DNA from: Diplodia intermedia | Taxonomy: Eukaryota; Ascomycota; Dothideomycetes; Botryosphaeriales; Botryosphaeriaceae | Assembly: GCA_021495925.1 (NCBI GenBank) | Contig: JAKEKT010000099.1 | Location: forward strand, 62,001 to 126,000 | Reading direction: 5' to 3' | Length of the DNA: 64,000 nt | Part shown: positions 1-10,261 of the stretch, one piece after another | How the letters are laid out: every line of letters begins with the position of its first letter | Position numbering within the stretch: the first letter of the stretch is position 1 | Notes under the pieces: model-generated | The model's input: the letters and a program-made list of their open reading frames with translations, nothing else | Databases searched by the model: none | Told to the model about the DNA's origin: nothing | Position numbers and translations under genes: made by a program

Positions 1-123
1 CTTGCGTGAGGTGTTGGTGGATGCTCTGGGACTTGGTCGTTGTTGCTGGGATGGAGCTTCGGGGGCGTCTTGAGCGGTGCCGTCGTGGGATTCGGCGTTG
101 GTTTTGGAGCGTGTGGTCACCAT
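1..123 (-). CDS. 5' end of duplicated hypothetical gene (copy A, runs off window)
   Basis: The first 41 codons of a minus-strand gene start at ATG 121-123 and leave the window at base 1. The peptide begins MVTTRSK and ends NTSRK, a basic Ser/Thr-rich N-terminus. The same start (MVTTRSK) and the same NTSRK block occur in the broken gene at 271-1118, and the upstream DNA of the two also aligns, so this is the neighbouring member of a head-to-tail tandem duplication. Only the low-complexity N-terminus is in view. Any function would have to be read from the second copy, which I do not firmly recognise. Whether copy A is intact cannot be told from here. Confidence 0.6.
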   Translation of the reverse strand, partial: MVTTRSKTNAESHDGTAQDAPEAPSQQQRPSPRASTNTSRK

Positions 124-229
124 TGTGATGGATTGGATGCAATTGAATGGTTTGTGGTGAGACGGAAGCGGTGTTTTGACGTGGAGAGGGAGAAGCAAGG
201 TGGTAGTTAAATTATGTTTGTGGTCAGGC

Positions 230-237
230 TGACGTCA
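230..237. promoter_or_regulatory. CRE/ATF-like palindrome TGACGTCA upstream of copy A
   Basis: A perfect 8-bp palindrome TGACGTCA lies about 107 bp upstream of the copy A start. It sits in a longer block, GTCAGGCTGACGTCAT, that recurs upstream of copy B. TGACGTCA is the consensus for CREB/ATF-type bZIP factors, which are known in filamentous fungi. Retention in both duplicates is expected from recent duplication, so function is plausible but not shown. Confidence 0.45.
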
Positions 238-270
238 TATCCGCCGTGACGGGATCGATGTCATTCATAC

Positions 271-1118
271 CTATCTCTTGAGCTCACCCACCCTCTTCTC
301 CAACCTCACCGTCGTCAACGCCGCATTCAACCTAGCCATCTTCGCCGCGTCCCTCCCCACGCCCTCAAACAACGCCTCCACCCCGCCCCCCAGCCCCACC
401 TCCCCCGCCGTCTCCGCACCGCGCCGGTCCAGAAACGGCGCCGCCCGCGCCCACACGCCCTGCACCGCCGCGACGAAGATATCCGCCCCGACGTCGCCCA
501 ACCCCTTGACCTCCTTGAGCCGGCGCCGCAGCATCTTCTGCACCTCCGCCGCCGGCACGTCGTCGTCGAGACGCAACAGTCCGCCCGCGTCGCCGCCGTA
601 CCGCTCGTCGACCAGCGCCGCCAGCTCGCCCAGCGCCGTCGCCGTCTTCTCGCGGTATAAGTGCGTGTAGCCGGCGTCGGTGAGGAGCTCGGTGCGGCGA
701 TGTCGTGCGAGATGCGCGTCGACGAGAGGAGGGCGTGGAAGAGGAGCGCGAGGATGGTGGAGGAGCTGGGTTGCGAGGGCGAGGGGAGGAGGTCGTGGCC
801 CGGGAGGGTGGCGGCGGCGGCGCCGGAGGTGGTGATGAGGCTGTCGATTTTGGAGGAGAGCGGGGATGGTGGTGCCGGAGTGGTGTTGGTGTGTTGTTGT
901 TAATCTGATGCTGCCGAGTCTTTGCGCTTCTTGGCCCGGTTTGCGGCTGGCACGGACACGCTGCCGTCTTTGCTGGGAGGAGTCGACTTGCGCTTGCGTG
1001 AGGTGTTGGCCTGTTTGGACGGATGTTGCGGCTGGGATGAGGCTCTGGCCGCGCTGCTTTGAGCCGTCTCCTCTTTGGGTTCGGCTTTGGCTTTGGCTTT
1101 GGAGCGGGTGGTCACCAT
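271..1118 (-). pseudogene. Broken tandem copy B of a hypothetical nuclear-type protein
   Basis: The start at 1118 opens MVTTRSKAKAK, then a Lys/Ser/Pro-rich tail with a possible nuclear signal (RAKKRKD). A TAA stop at 900-902 interrupts the frame; reading past it in the same frame gives ordinary coding sequence (SKIDSLITTSG, LPGHDLLPSPSQ, LLFHALLSSTRISHDIA). Near 690-705 the frame shifts, with apparent loss of a segment, and continues as TELLTDAGY, EKTATALGELAALVDERYGG, EVKGLGDVGADIF to a TAG at 271-273. The C-terminal part, with its GLGDVGADIF turn, resembles the HhH-GPD-like conserved hypothetical proteins of Pezizomycotina; that is from memory of the family and not firm. The TAA could derive from CAA by a CpA-to-TpA change. 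Disabled copy is the simplest reading; a sequencing error at both sites is the alternative. Confidence 0.6.
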
Positions 1119-1233
1119 CGTAGCGGGCTGGCTGCAATTGGGGCAGTCTGGTCAAGATTGGATAGGCTGGATGTGGTGTTTCGACGTGGGAAAGGCGCGA
1201 GATGGTGGTTATTTGCTGCATCTGTGGTCAGGC

Positions 1234-1241
1234 TGACGTCA
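1234..1241. promoter_or_regulatory. CRE/ATF-like palindrome TGACGTCA upstream of copy B
   Basis: Second copy of the palindrome, about 116 bp upstream of the copy B start at 1118. It lies within the same flanking block as at 230-237 and is followed by a shared GGATCGATG-type sequence. The shared promoter shows that the duplication included at least about 140 bp of upstream DNA. Confidence 0.45.
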
Positions 1242-2193
1242 TGGTCGCGAGGATCGATGCAAGGGTCCCTTCCCATGCGGCCGGGAGGATGAAGAATGTC
1301 GTTATAGCCTACCGAGCAGCTGTTATGGACTAAGCTTTCAAACAAGCTCCTGCTACCATGAGATTCTGGGGGTGGCGCTGCAGTAGCGCTGCCAGTCAAC
1401 TACATGTATCCCTCAGTTGTCCGTTATAGGAGAAGCAATAACATCCCTGCTTTGCTGCAGCATACGCTAATCATAGCCCCTGATTCGCAGTGGGTAGAGG
1501 GAATTGATTCCCGTTGGTCATAAACATCCAAACAGCAGCAGGTGCATGAAGACACGAGTAAGGTCAAGGCAGACAGCTGTAAGATTTATAATGCAGGGGA
1601 CCCCGCTTTTAGTCAGGCATCTCACCGCGCCGCACTGACTTCGCATGTGTCACTGAAAGACCATCACGAAAGGTCGGGGCTACGATAGACAAATCCGACG
1701 GCCACCTCTCGCTGTCGAACACTGGCTCCGATGTTGCCAAATGCGAACCTTGGCGATCCACATCTTCACATGACGGGCTAACCGCTGTAGTCAGGGAGAA
1801 GCCACATGGTAATTGGAGCGGAGAGTAAGGGTGGTACGGCCCGCGGCAAGCCTTGCCAAACATGGTAGGCTTATGAGGCGCGGCACCCATGACTTCCCAA
1901 CTACGTGTACCAATCACCCTCATGAACCGTTCAAATGATGCGTGTGTCAGCAGAACTACGCCCCATGCGGGGGAAATCAAAATCCGATGTGCTCTCGCCA
2001 AAAAGAACTGCTTATCTGGCTCGCTTGAGCGGCTGTTCGCTTGTTCACCTGGAGGCAAATAAATCACACTCCACCGTCTTTCTTTTGGGAGGAAGGAGAC
2101 TGTTGTTATAAACCTTCTCTGGAATATTTCCTCGCGGGCACCCTTTCCTTCGCTAACAACCTCCATCTCCGTGTCTCATCCACAGCTCCGGCC
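1242..2193. other. Intergenic region and promoter of the MFS exporter
   Basis: No gene is supported here. The one long frame (1609-2166, minus) has no recognisable domain and ends against the exporter's leader. A TATA-like TTATAAA lies around 2105-2112, about 85 bp upstream of the exporter start, which may be the core promoter. Confidence 0.4.
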
Positions 2194-4078
2194 ATGGACA
2201 ACCCCGCAGCTACATCCACGGCTGCGGACAGCCCGCACACCAAGGAAGTGGAACCTGCCACCGACGAACCCATCGGCATGCCCCTCCAAAAACTCGAAAA
2301 GGTGGTTACAGTCGCGACGAACTACTCCTCACCGCGCCCCAACGATGAACCCATCCATTTGACCAAGACCTCACAACTGGGCATCACCGCACTCATCATC
2401 CTAAGCAACCTGCTCCAGGTAGGCCGCCATTGATAAAGACTCGTGAACTGAGAGCTGAAACGGATCAACCTTCCAGTTCATAACCATGTTCTCCACAGTG
2501 GCGGCCGGCTTCAAATTCAGCGAAATGCTCGGACACGCCTCCGCACCAGGACAATCCAACTGGATGGCCGCAGCCTACTCGTACGTGCACTCCACACGCG
2601 ACCGTATCAGCACTCTCAAACACTCACAACCCCCACCCCAGCCTCACCCAAAGCGCCTTCGTCCTCGTCAGCGGCCGTCTCGGCGCCGTGTACGGCCACA
2701 AAAGGATGCTGCTGCTGGGCGGCTTCGTCATCGTCGTCTTCTCGCTCGTCAACGCCTTCTGCACGACCTACGAGTCGTTCATCGCGCTTCGGGCGCTGAC
2801 AGGCATCGGCGGCGGGATATTGATGCCGAACGCCGTGGCGATGCTGACCATCATGGTGCCGCCGGGGAGGATGCGCAACATCACACTTGCCGCGTTCGCG
2901 GCGTCGCCGCCGGTGGGTGCCATGGTCGGCGCGCTGCTGGCGGGCGCCTTTATCGAGAAGGCGGAGTGGAAGTACTTCTTCATCTTCATGTAAGTCTTCG
3001 GAGAGCTCAAACGAAGCTCCCAACAGCCGGGGGGTGGGGGGCTAACGTATCCCCATCCAGCGCGCTCTTCGGCGCCGTCGTCTTCGCCGCGCTGGCGCTC
3101 ATCCTCCCCGCCGAGGAGGCCGTCGACAAGGACGGCGAGATCGACTGGATAGGCATCGCGCTCGGCGTGAGCGGCCTGGCGCTGTTCAACTTCGCCTGGA
3201 AGTGCGTGCATCTCCCTCCCTTCCCCCACCTTCCGCCGTCCAACTCACACTGACACCGCCACCAACCCAACAGCCAAGCCCCCTCCGTCGGCTGGCACAC
3301 CCCCCACGTCATCGCCACCCTCCTCCTCTCCATCGCCTCCTTCCTCGCCTTCCTCCACTGGGAAGGCTCCCACGCCCCCTCCCCCATCATGCCCCTCGCC
3401 ATCTTCTCCACCCCCACCTTCACCGCCCTGATCCTCGTCGTCCTGCTGACCTACATGGCCTTCGGCATCTCGCTCTGGTACATGGTGGCGTGGCAAGAAC
3501 TCACGCGCGGCTGGACCGCGCTGCACCTCGCCGTGGGGTGGCTGCCCTTCGCGTTCGGCGCGTGCCTCGCGGTGGGCGCGGCCGCGTGGCTGGCGCCGCG
3601 GCTGCGCGCGGCGTGGATCCTGGCGATCGGCATCGCGGCGTGCCTCGCGTCCAACGTGCTGCTGGCGACGATGCCGGCGGCGCAGAGCTACTGGAAGCAG
3701 GTCTTCCCCGCCATCGTGGCGGGCAGCGCGTGTCCGGATTTTGTGTACGTGGCGGCGCAGATCGTGGCGAGCGGGAGCGTGGGGAGGAGGGGGCAGGGCG
3801 TCGCGGGGAGCTTGATGGGCACGCTGAATCTGTATGGGATTAGTCTCGGGTTGGGCTTCGCGGGGACCATCGAGGTCGAGGTCGTGAAGGGGGAGGGGAG
3901 GGATGAGGTCGATGGGTATCGCGCCGCGCTGTTGTTTGGGGCGGCGTTGGCGGCGGTGGCGTTGGTGTTGGATTTTGCGTTTGTGAGGGTGCCGAGGCAT
4001 GATGGGGAGGGCTGGAAGGAGGATGGGGGGGATGATGGGGCGGATGCTGCCGGGTCGGAGAGCGGGAGCCGGGTGTGA
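2194..4078 (+). CDS. MFS drug exporter, DHA2 (14-TM, ATR1-like) family
   Basis: Proton-driven multidrug/toxin efflux permease of the plasma membrane. Five exons join in frame: 2194-2418, 2477-2580, 2642-2989, 3061-3201, 3274-4078, giving 540 aa, normal for 14-TM members. Start chosen at MDNPAATS, whose hydrophilic N-terminus precedes TM1 (LGITALIILSNLLQ). Motif A reads GRLGAVYGHKRMLLLG; then RALTGIGGGILMPNAVAM, and WNQAPSVGW across the exon 4/5 junction, a pattern typical of aminotriazole-resistance-like fungal DHA2 proteins. The C-terminus is a short hydrophilic tail. Its stop lies 77 bp from the stop of the convergent Zn2Cys6 regulator, a pairing common in metabolite or detoxification loci. 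Substrate cannot be told from sequence. Confidence 0.9.
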
Positions 4079-4155
4079 GGGGAAATGTGGATTGAGTTTG
4101 GTAGGGGTTTCAATCGACCGCGTCGTCTGGAAAAGCACCGATGCTGTCTTTCTTG

Positions 4156-7152
4156 CTATACCGCCAACGACCATATATCCGACAGGTCAATATCAAACAG
4201 ATCCATGATATCAACGCCCAGCCCGGCCGAGTCCGTCGGCTCCGACACCATATCGTCCCCGAGCGAAAACACAAGCGGGTCGGTATACTCCAGCCCAGGC
4301 GGATTGGGCAACCCGCACTGATCATGCCCCGTATGCCGATGCTATGACAGATAGACACGTCAGAGGCATTTCCACGCTGCAACATCACCAGACGGACACT
4401 TACCTCCTTCGACGGCTCATTCTCACTCATCTCCTGTTGATCAGCACCCCTCACAACGCCAGCCATCTTCCACAGATCCTCCCCCACCGACCTCGGCGGC
4501 GTGGGCATCGCCGTCGGAGCGACAGTTGGCCCCGCATTCATCGAGACCCCTCCCATCGCCACCGTCGCCGCCGCAGATCCATCCATCGGCTGTTGCGCCG
4601 ACACCACACCCTTCATCTTCTGATACCGCTGCATCCGGAAATCCTGCACGTACTGACGCGCGATGTGCGCAAACTCGGCCACCAGCGACGCGGGCAGCGT
4701 GCCGCGACTGACGTACTCCAGATGGCTGAAGTGGCCGCCGGCGACGTCGAGGAGGGCGAGGTTGCTGTTGGTCTCGGGGTGGACGGGGTTGTGGACGACG
4801 AAGTCGAAGAGGATGAACAGGGCGGAGAGGGGCATGAAGACGAGGACCCTGGTGCGTCGCGTCACGTCAGCGACCAAGACGGCGGAGTAGCCAGAGAGAA
4901 GAGCGGGGGCGGGCAAGGAGGGGGCCAGAGAGAAAAAAATGAAAGGAGACGGCCTGGTCACCACCACCGACCACCACCCACCACACATGACTGAACGCCT
5001 CGACCTCGACGTGCCTGCTCAGCTCCAACACCCTCCTCGCGGTCCCCATCAGCTCCCTCTTCGCGTCCTGATGCCGCGCCGCCTGCTCCTCCGTCGTCCG
5101 CGCCACGTGAAGCGTCCCCCGCGACAGCGCCAGCAAGACGCTGCAGTACAGGTACTGCGCGAACACCGCCACCGTCGTCGCGGGCGGGCCGCGCACGCGG
5201 AACGCGCCGCCGCCGGGGCGGAGAGGCGCGGGGACCGAGGCGCGCCACGACTCGAGCTCGCCGCGCAGCTCGTCGATGGCGGCGTAGTAGCCGGACGCGG
5301 ACTTGCCGGCGGCGTTGGTGGCGAAGAGGTTGGCGTAGATGCGCGAGACGAGCCGCGCGTACCGGCTGAAGGCCTGCAGCCAGTCGAAGTTTTGGAACGC
5401 GGGCTCGGGGTGGCTGGGCGGCTGTGGATGGTGGGGGGAGTGAGCAGGTTGGAGGGGAGAGGAGGGGAGGGGGGTGTTTGGGGGAAAACGTACGGCGAAT
5501 CCGATGTCGTGGTCGTTGAGGAGCTGTGGTGGGGGTTGCGCTGGTCAGTGTCCAGGTATGTGTGGGGGGGAGGTGAGAGGGAAATGTCTCACTGATGTCT
5601 TGCCGGTGTAGAAGCATGTTGTTTTCTCCATGCAGTAGAGTACCCAAAAGGTGCGTTGGATGGCCGTGGCGCTGGAACCGGTGGCGCGATTGTAGCCGAG
5701 CGATTGGGCCATGCGGGCGGCTTGGGAGACGGTGGTGGATTCCAGCTGCACACAAGATATATTACGGGCGAAGACGGCCTGCGGACGCCCTTTAGGCGGA
5801 ATTATTCGGACGTTTGAAAGAGTCTTACCATGGCTGTCAATGCTTGCACGGTGGTGAGGTTGGCTTTGAAGATGAGCAGGTCCGGACAGAGCGAGAGGGC
5901 GACTTCGAAATATCTCCATGCCTGGCCTTTGCCGGGCTCGAAGCTACCGCAGTCGTGGTACTGGGAGCCGATGGCAAGCACAGCATGATAAAGGGCCGAC
6001 CAACTCTTGTCGGTGACTAAATGGTGCGTGAGCTGTGGGCTGAAGGCGCGATCTTCGAAGGGCTTCCTGTCAAGAAAAGGGTAAAGTGGATGGACTTGCT
6101 CAAAGTACGCTTGTCGGTATTAGCAAGTATTCACATAATTAGCAGGCGAGCCGCTGACATTGGATGTATTTTGCAGCATCGGCACCCACGTCGGGTGAGG
6201 CTGCAGTGTGGACTTCCCGAACGGCAAACTGGCAGGGCACTTTGTCTACGCTTTTCATGCGGGCGCTGAGAATCGACTCAATCGTCCCGACCAAAATGTC
6301 CAACTTATGGTGACCAAGACGGGATGATAAAGAAGCCAAGCGCCTTTTGGAGAGAAAGGCCAAGCTGAGGTTGGTGCCGCCAGTGAGATCGGGCAGAGTC
6401 AACGAGTAGCATGCCGATAAGGTCCGAGTTCGGCAATTCCAATCAGCGGAGACGGTGTTTAGGGAGTAGCGGCTGGCTTACCTGGGACTGAGCCTGTAGT
6501 TGATCGCGATCATGTCGGACAGATGCCATGGGATCTTCGAGCAGTCCATCGATGTACAGTCGCGGGATCCGGGCCTGGCTTAGACACTTCTCCGGGTCAA
6601 GCAGTTGCGGTGGGGCGGGGTTGAGATGTGGGATCTCGCCGCCGCCGTGGTAAGAGTGAGGAGTTGCTAAAGATGGCACAGAAAGCGGAGCTGTGCTTGG
6701 CGAAGGTGTGGTGACTGTCATTGGCGCAGGGGAATATGACGTGTGATGGACTATGTGCAGCGGGCTGAACCCGGGATCCAGGGCTGCGGAAGCTGGCGAG
6801 CACCCGGATCAGCTCCCGCGTGGCTCATGACCGGCAATCATACCTCGCTGGGATTCCTCCTCTTTTTCGAGTCGAGTCTTTCTCCGTGGTATCTTCCTCT
6901 TGCTCCAGCGGCAGTCGAGGGCACCCATTCTCTTTCAAATGAAGGTCAGCGAGGCTGATGATCGACGGCGTCTGTGGACATGCCCTGCACTGGTTGCATC
7001 TCTCAGATGCAGAATCCACTATCAAACGTCAATCAATGTCTTGTAAGGGTTCAAGCGACGAGGCACAGACCAGAACAGCGGACCTTGCGAGCTCGGCAAC
7101 TATCGCAAGCTTTCGTAAGGCTCCCTCGGAGGGTCGAAGGCGGATGAGGCAT
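4156..7152 (-). CDS. Zn2Cys6 transcription factor with fungal-specific TF domain
   Basis: Nuclear DNA-binding regulator. Start at 7152 (GCCATGC context), then ACDSCRARKVRC, the first half of a zinc cluster. Proposed exons, 5' to 3': 7152-7071, 7018-6967, 6929-6844, 6783-6482, 6303-6159, 6109-5829, 5745-5593, 5523-5494, 5421-4985, 4848-4404, 4341-4156; they sum to 732 aa. Zinc-cluster joins are the weak point: the intron at 6930-6966 would be only 37 bp, and the second Cys pair could be CNQC or CRAC. After the cluster comes a basic stretch (WSKRKIPRRK), then the Fungal_trans middle-homology region, opening YFEQVHPLYPFLDRKPFE and containing LYHAVLAIGSQYHDCG and RTFWVLYCMEKTTCFYTGK. Likely controls nearby genes such as the convergent exporter, by inference from position. 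Confidence 0.85.
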
Positions 7153-8479
7153 GGCGGCTCAGCTCTGAACAGGCCAGCTTGCGGTGAATTCGGAGTTGTA
7201 GGGCGTTTGGGGCTGGACGAAGACTCCGTGGCCTGCTTATTACTTGTTCTCCATTGCCGAAAGCCGGCACGCTAAACCGTTTTGGCTCGCTTCGGTGCCG
7301 ACGACGCCCCTTCTGAGTCGTACCACACCCCATGCCTCTCGAGCCCATGCAAGAAGAGGCCAAAGAACGGGACGACGTGTCCGTGTCTGGCGATACCAAG
7401 GTAAGCGAGGGACTGCACAGGGACCAAGAACATGACGCATTGGACTATACGCCACAGGAACTCTTCACCACCGTCCGAACTCTGCCCTCGCGTATGGGCC
7501 ACTCGAGCGTCTTCGTTGTTGGTCTCGGCGTCGTACCTGGTACGTCGTCGAGAGCGGCTGCCGTTCAAACGCTGTCATCGCATCGCCGCCAATTGTGGCC
7601 CGGTCTTCCTGGTCTACCAGCCGTACCAACTCCCTCGACCTTCTCGCAGGCTCCAGCGCCGTTTTCCCTGGCGCGCACCCGAACGCCGAGACGGCGGCGA
7701 TGCTGACGATATCCTGTTTTTTTTTTGTTTTTTTTTTCTACGCCCTATCATCCTCGGAATTCTCGGGCATCCCGTCCGGCACGTTTGGCGTAAGTTGGTT
7801 TTGATTTCTGGATATTTTCGCCGTACTACTGTCTCCCCCTCCCCGTCTCACGCGGGCTGGTTGTCGGCGCTCTCATGTCCCACGGGAATGCACGGGGGAA
7901 CTCCCCGGTCGAGGTGGTCGGCAGTGGAGGTGAGCGTTTTTTTTTTTTTTTTTCCTCAGCCGCCCGAGAGGTTGACGTGCACGCCGGGGCAGTTTGCGGC
8001 GGCGGATTTTGTTTTTGCAGGGCTTCAGCATGGTTTGGGAGGAGCGGTGGAGGAGCAGGAACGTGGGGGCCTTCTTTGCGGATTACTATTCTTACTCGTC
8101 CGAGGTGGGCTTTAGGAACGTAGCGGGGGCCGTGGGCCGGTTGGTGCGGTTTCGCAGATCTGCGGGGGAAGGGAATGATCGGCAGGGTCGGTCATGAAAG
8201 ACTGTACATAGACGGTGGAGTACTAGGAAAGGGGAGGAGGCTGAAAGAAAGGTTCGGCGTCACCATAATCTCTACTCCGCAGCCCACATCAAAATCCAGA
8301 CGATCGTTCGAACGGGTAGTCGGCCGTGCCCGGCGCCGAAAGGGGAAGAATTATTAACGTTAAGAAGCAAGTAATTACGTGTCCTGGGGGTATAAGTGTC
8401 CGTCCGTCCGCTCTCGCTCGCTCGTCGTGCGCGCGCATCATCTACCATCACGCACCTCACCTCACCTCTCTCCCTTCCC
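7153..8479. other. Decayed or non-coding stretch, possible transporter relic on plus strand
   Basis: This region lies between the regulator and the surface protein. From 7332 a plus-strand frame opens MPLEPMQEEAKERDD, followed by a perfect donor GTAAGC, but no continuous protein follows. Short phrases in shifting frames (VFVVGLGVVPG, GPVFLVYQPYQ, HPNAETAAMLTISCF) are vaguely like an MFS transporter. Long T runs at about 7719-7738 and 7931-7951 break it further. I would not call a gene. It may be a heavily mutated transporter copy or chance similarity. Confidence 0.3.
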
Positions 8480-9402
8480 TCACGCAAACCGGCCCCCCGG
8501 CATCTCATGCGTCCCGTCCCCCGCCGTCCCCGTCTTCGTCGGGCTGCCCCCCTGCGCATACCCCGGACTCCCCTCGGCCTCGAACACCTGATTTTCGTTA
8601 TGCAGCTCATGCGACACAAACGGCGCACCGCCATCATCGCCGCCGCCGACGCCGTGGTATTTCGGCTCCTGCTGCAGCTCTCCGCCGCCGCCGCCGCTCC
8701 GCTTCCTCCGCCGCCAGAAAAGCAGTCCGGCGACGCCGGCGAGCGCGATGCCGCCGACGACGCAGCCGACGGCGATGCCCGCAACCGCCCCGGACGAAAG
8801 CGATGACGAGCTTCCCGATGCCGCTGTGGACGCCGACGCCGCCGCGGCAGCACTAGCAGAGGCGGATGCCGAAGCCTCGGCGGCGTTGGTGGGCGGGGCG
8901 GCGGAGGTGCTCGTGGCGGCGGCGGTGGCGGCGGAAGACGTCGTCGTCGTGGACGGGAGGGCGGAGTAGTGCTCCTGGTTGTACAGCAGGGCCTCGGCGT
9001 CGGTCATGTTGTAGGTCGGGTTGCGCCACAGGCCCCAGCAGATGTTGATCTGGCCGGGGGTGCGCGTGCACTCGTCGGCGGATGAGCAGCACCACTCGGC
9101 GCCGTTGGACGAGCAGTAGTTTTGCGAGTCGTCGGGCGTCGTCGCGTCGCCGCCTTTGCAGGCTTGGTCCCACGACCAGCATACTCTGTTTTGTTGCGTT
9201 GGTGTTTGCTTGTGAGAGGGGCGTGTGTGTGTGTGGTGGCACCGTACCTGTCAGGTGCTGAACACGCCCATACCCGGTTCATGCCCTCGACGTAGGCGCA
9301 GAGGTTGCCGTTGGTTGTCAGACCGGAGGCGTCGATCGAGGCGCCGTTGTAGACGCATTTGTCCTCGGTCGTGCTCAGGAAGAAGGTCGCGTTTACGGAC
9401 AT
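8480..9402 (-). CDS. Single-pass surface protein, Cys-rich ectodomain and Ser/Ala stalk (Mid2/WSC-like layout)
   Basis: Two exons, 9402-9248 and 9185-8480, give 286 aa. N-terminal about 120 residues are Cys-rich (EDKCVYNGAS, GNLCAYVEG, VCWSWDQACKGG, EWCCSSADECT, INICWGLWRNPTYN). A Thr/Ser/Ala-rich stalk likely to be O-glycosylated follows, then one transmembrane helix (GAVAGIAVGCVVGGIALAG) with a basic stop-transfer RRRKR, and a Gly-rich cytoplasmic tail with HELHNENQVFEAEG. This is the architecture of fungal cell-wall sensors and related type I surface proteins; no ligand or pathway can be assigned. Odd point: the chosen start, MSVNATFF, has no signal peptide, although the helix and tail need an extracellular N-terminus. 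A missed upstream exon or signal-anchor insertion is possible. Confidence 0.8.
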
Positions 9403-10261
9403 GGTGTGTTGCTGTACCCGCCTGGCCCGCGGTGTCACAGAGGAGAGAGAGGGAGGTGCCAGGCAGCTCTTGAGAAATTCAGGGAACACGGCGTGGAGGA
9501 TGGGCAGTACTTACTCTAAATGCGGGAAGGGCCGGGGCTATGTCGACCGTGCGCGTTGGGGGCTAAAATCCTCCTTGATCCTCCTGCCGCATCCCGGCGG
9601 TAAATGACTCAGTGGGGGTTTGATATAGCTACAATGTGTCCTGCTTGGTGGCTGAAACTCCCTCTAAACCGAAGGCTTGGGGAGGCTTGTGTGATGTGAG
9701 AGCCATGAGTCCACTGAAGCGGGTTGACCGAGCTCGGTAGCGAGACGGCAAGATCGGCTCGTGTAGATTAAGGCTCGTGCCACCAACAAGGTTAAAAAAA
9801 AAGCCAAACCTTCATTAGCCCGCGTCATCCCGCTCTCCTTGAGCGCAACGGGTTCAAACGCTCAGGCCCTCAGAAATTTACAGAGTGCTATACATGAACG
9901 GAAGCTATTACTATTCTTCTCTCCTGTAGCGAATATAGATCTGCCTATTAGTAGCTGCTACCCTGTTTGCGATATGGGGGAGCTGGCAACCTCTTCTACG
10001 CCGAACCCCGGCAGTGACTCCAACAACAATCAGCATGTCTTCAGCAATATCGAACCTGCCTTCAAACCGCTTTTCTATTTACTTGTTTCTATTCTTCCAG
10101 AATTACCCAACCAGGCCTATTCCTATATGAGATGACCGACCCCTTCTGGCCTCATATCTCTCACACTAACGACCAAACGGCCAACCATAAAAGATCTAAA
10201 GAAGACAAAACGGTATTGCATTACCTCCTCCACTCATCCACAACCCCTCCACACCAACCAA
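9403..10261. other. Intergenic, nothing supported
   Basis: It holds the 5' region of the surface-protein gene (a donor-like GTAAGTACT at about 9510-9520 on the minus strand could mark a 5'-UTR intron) and the 3' flank of the GMC oxidoreductase. The short plus-strand frame at 9839-10135 has no protein-like features. Confidence 0.4.

Noticed and set aside
1609..2166. 185-codon minus-strand frame upstream of the exporter
   Set aside because: It overlaps the exporter's leader and shows no recognisable features.
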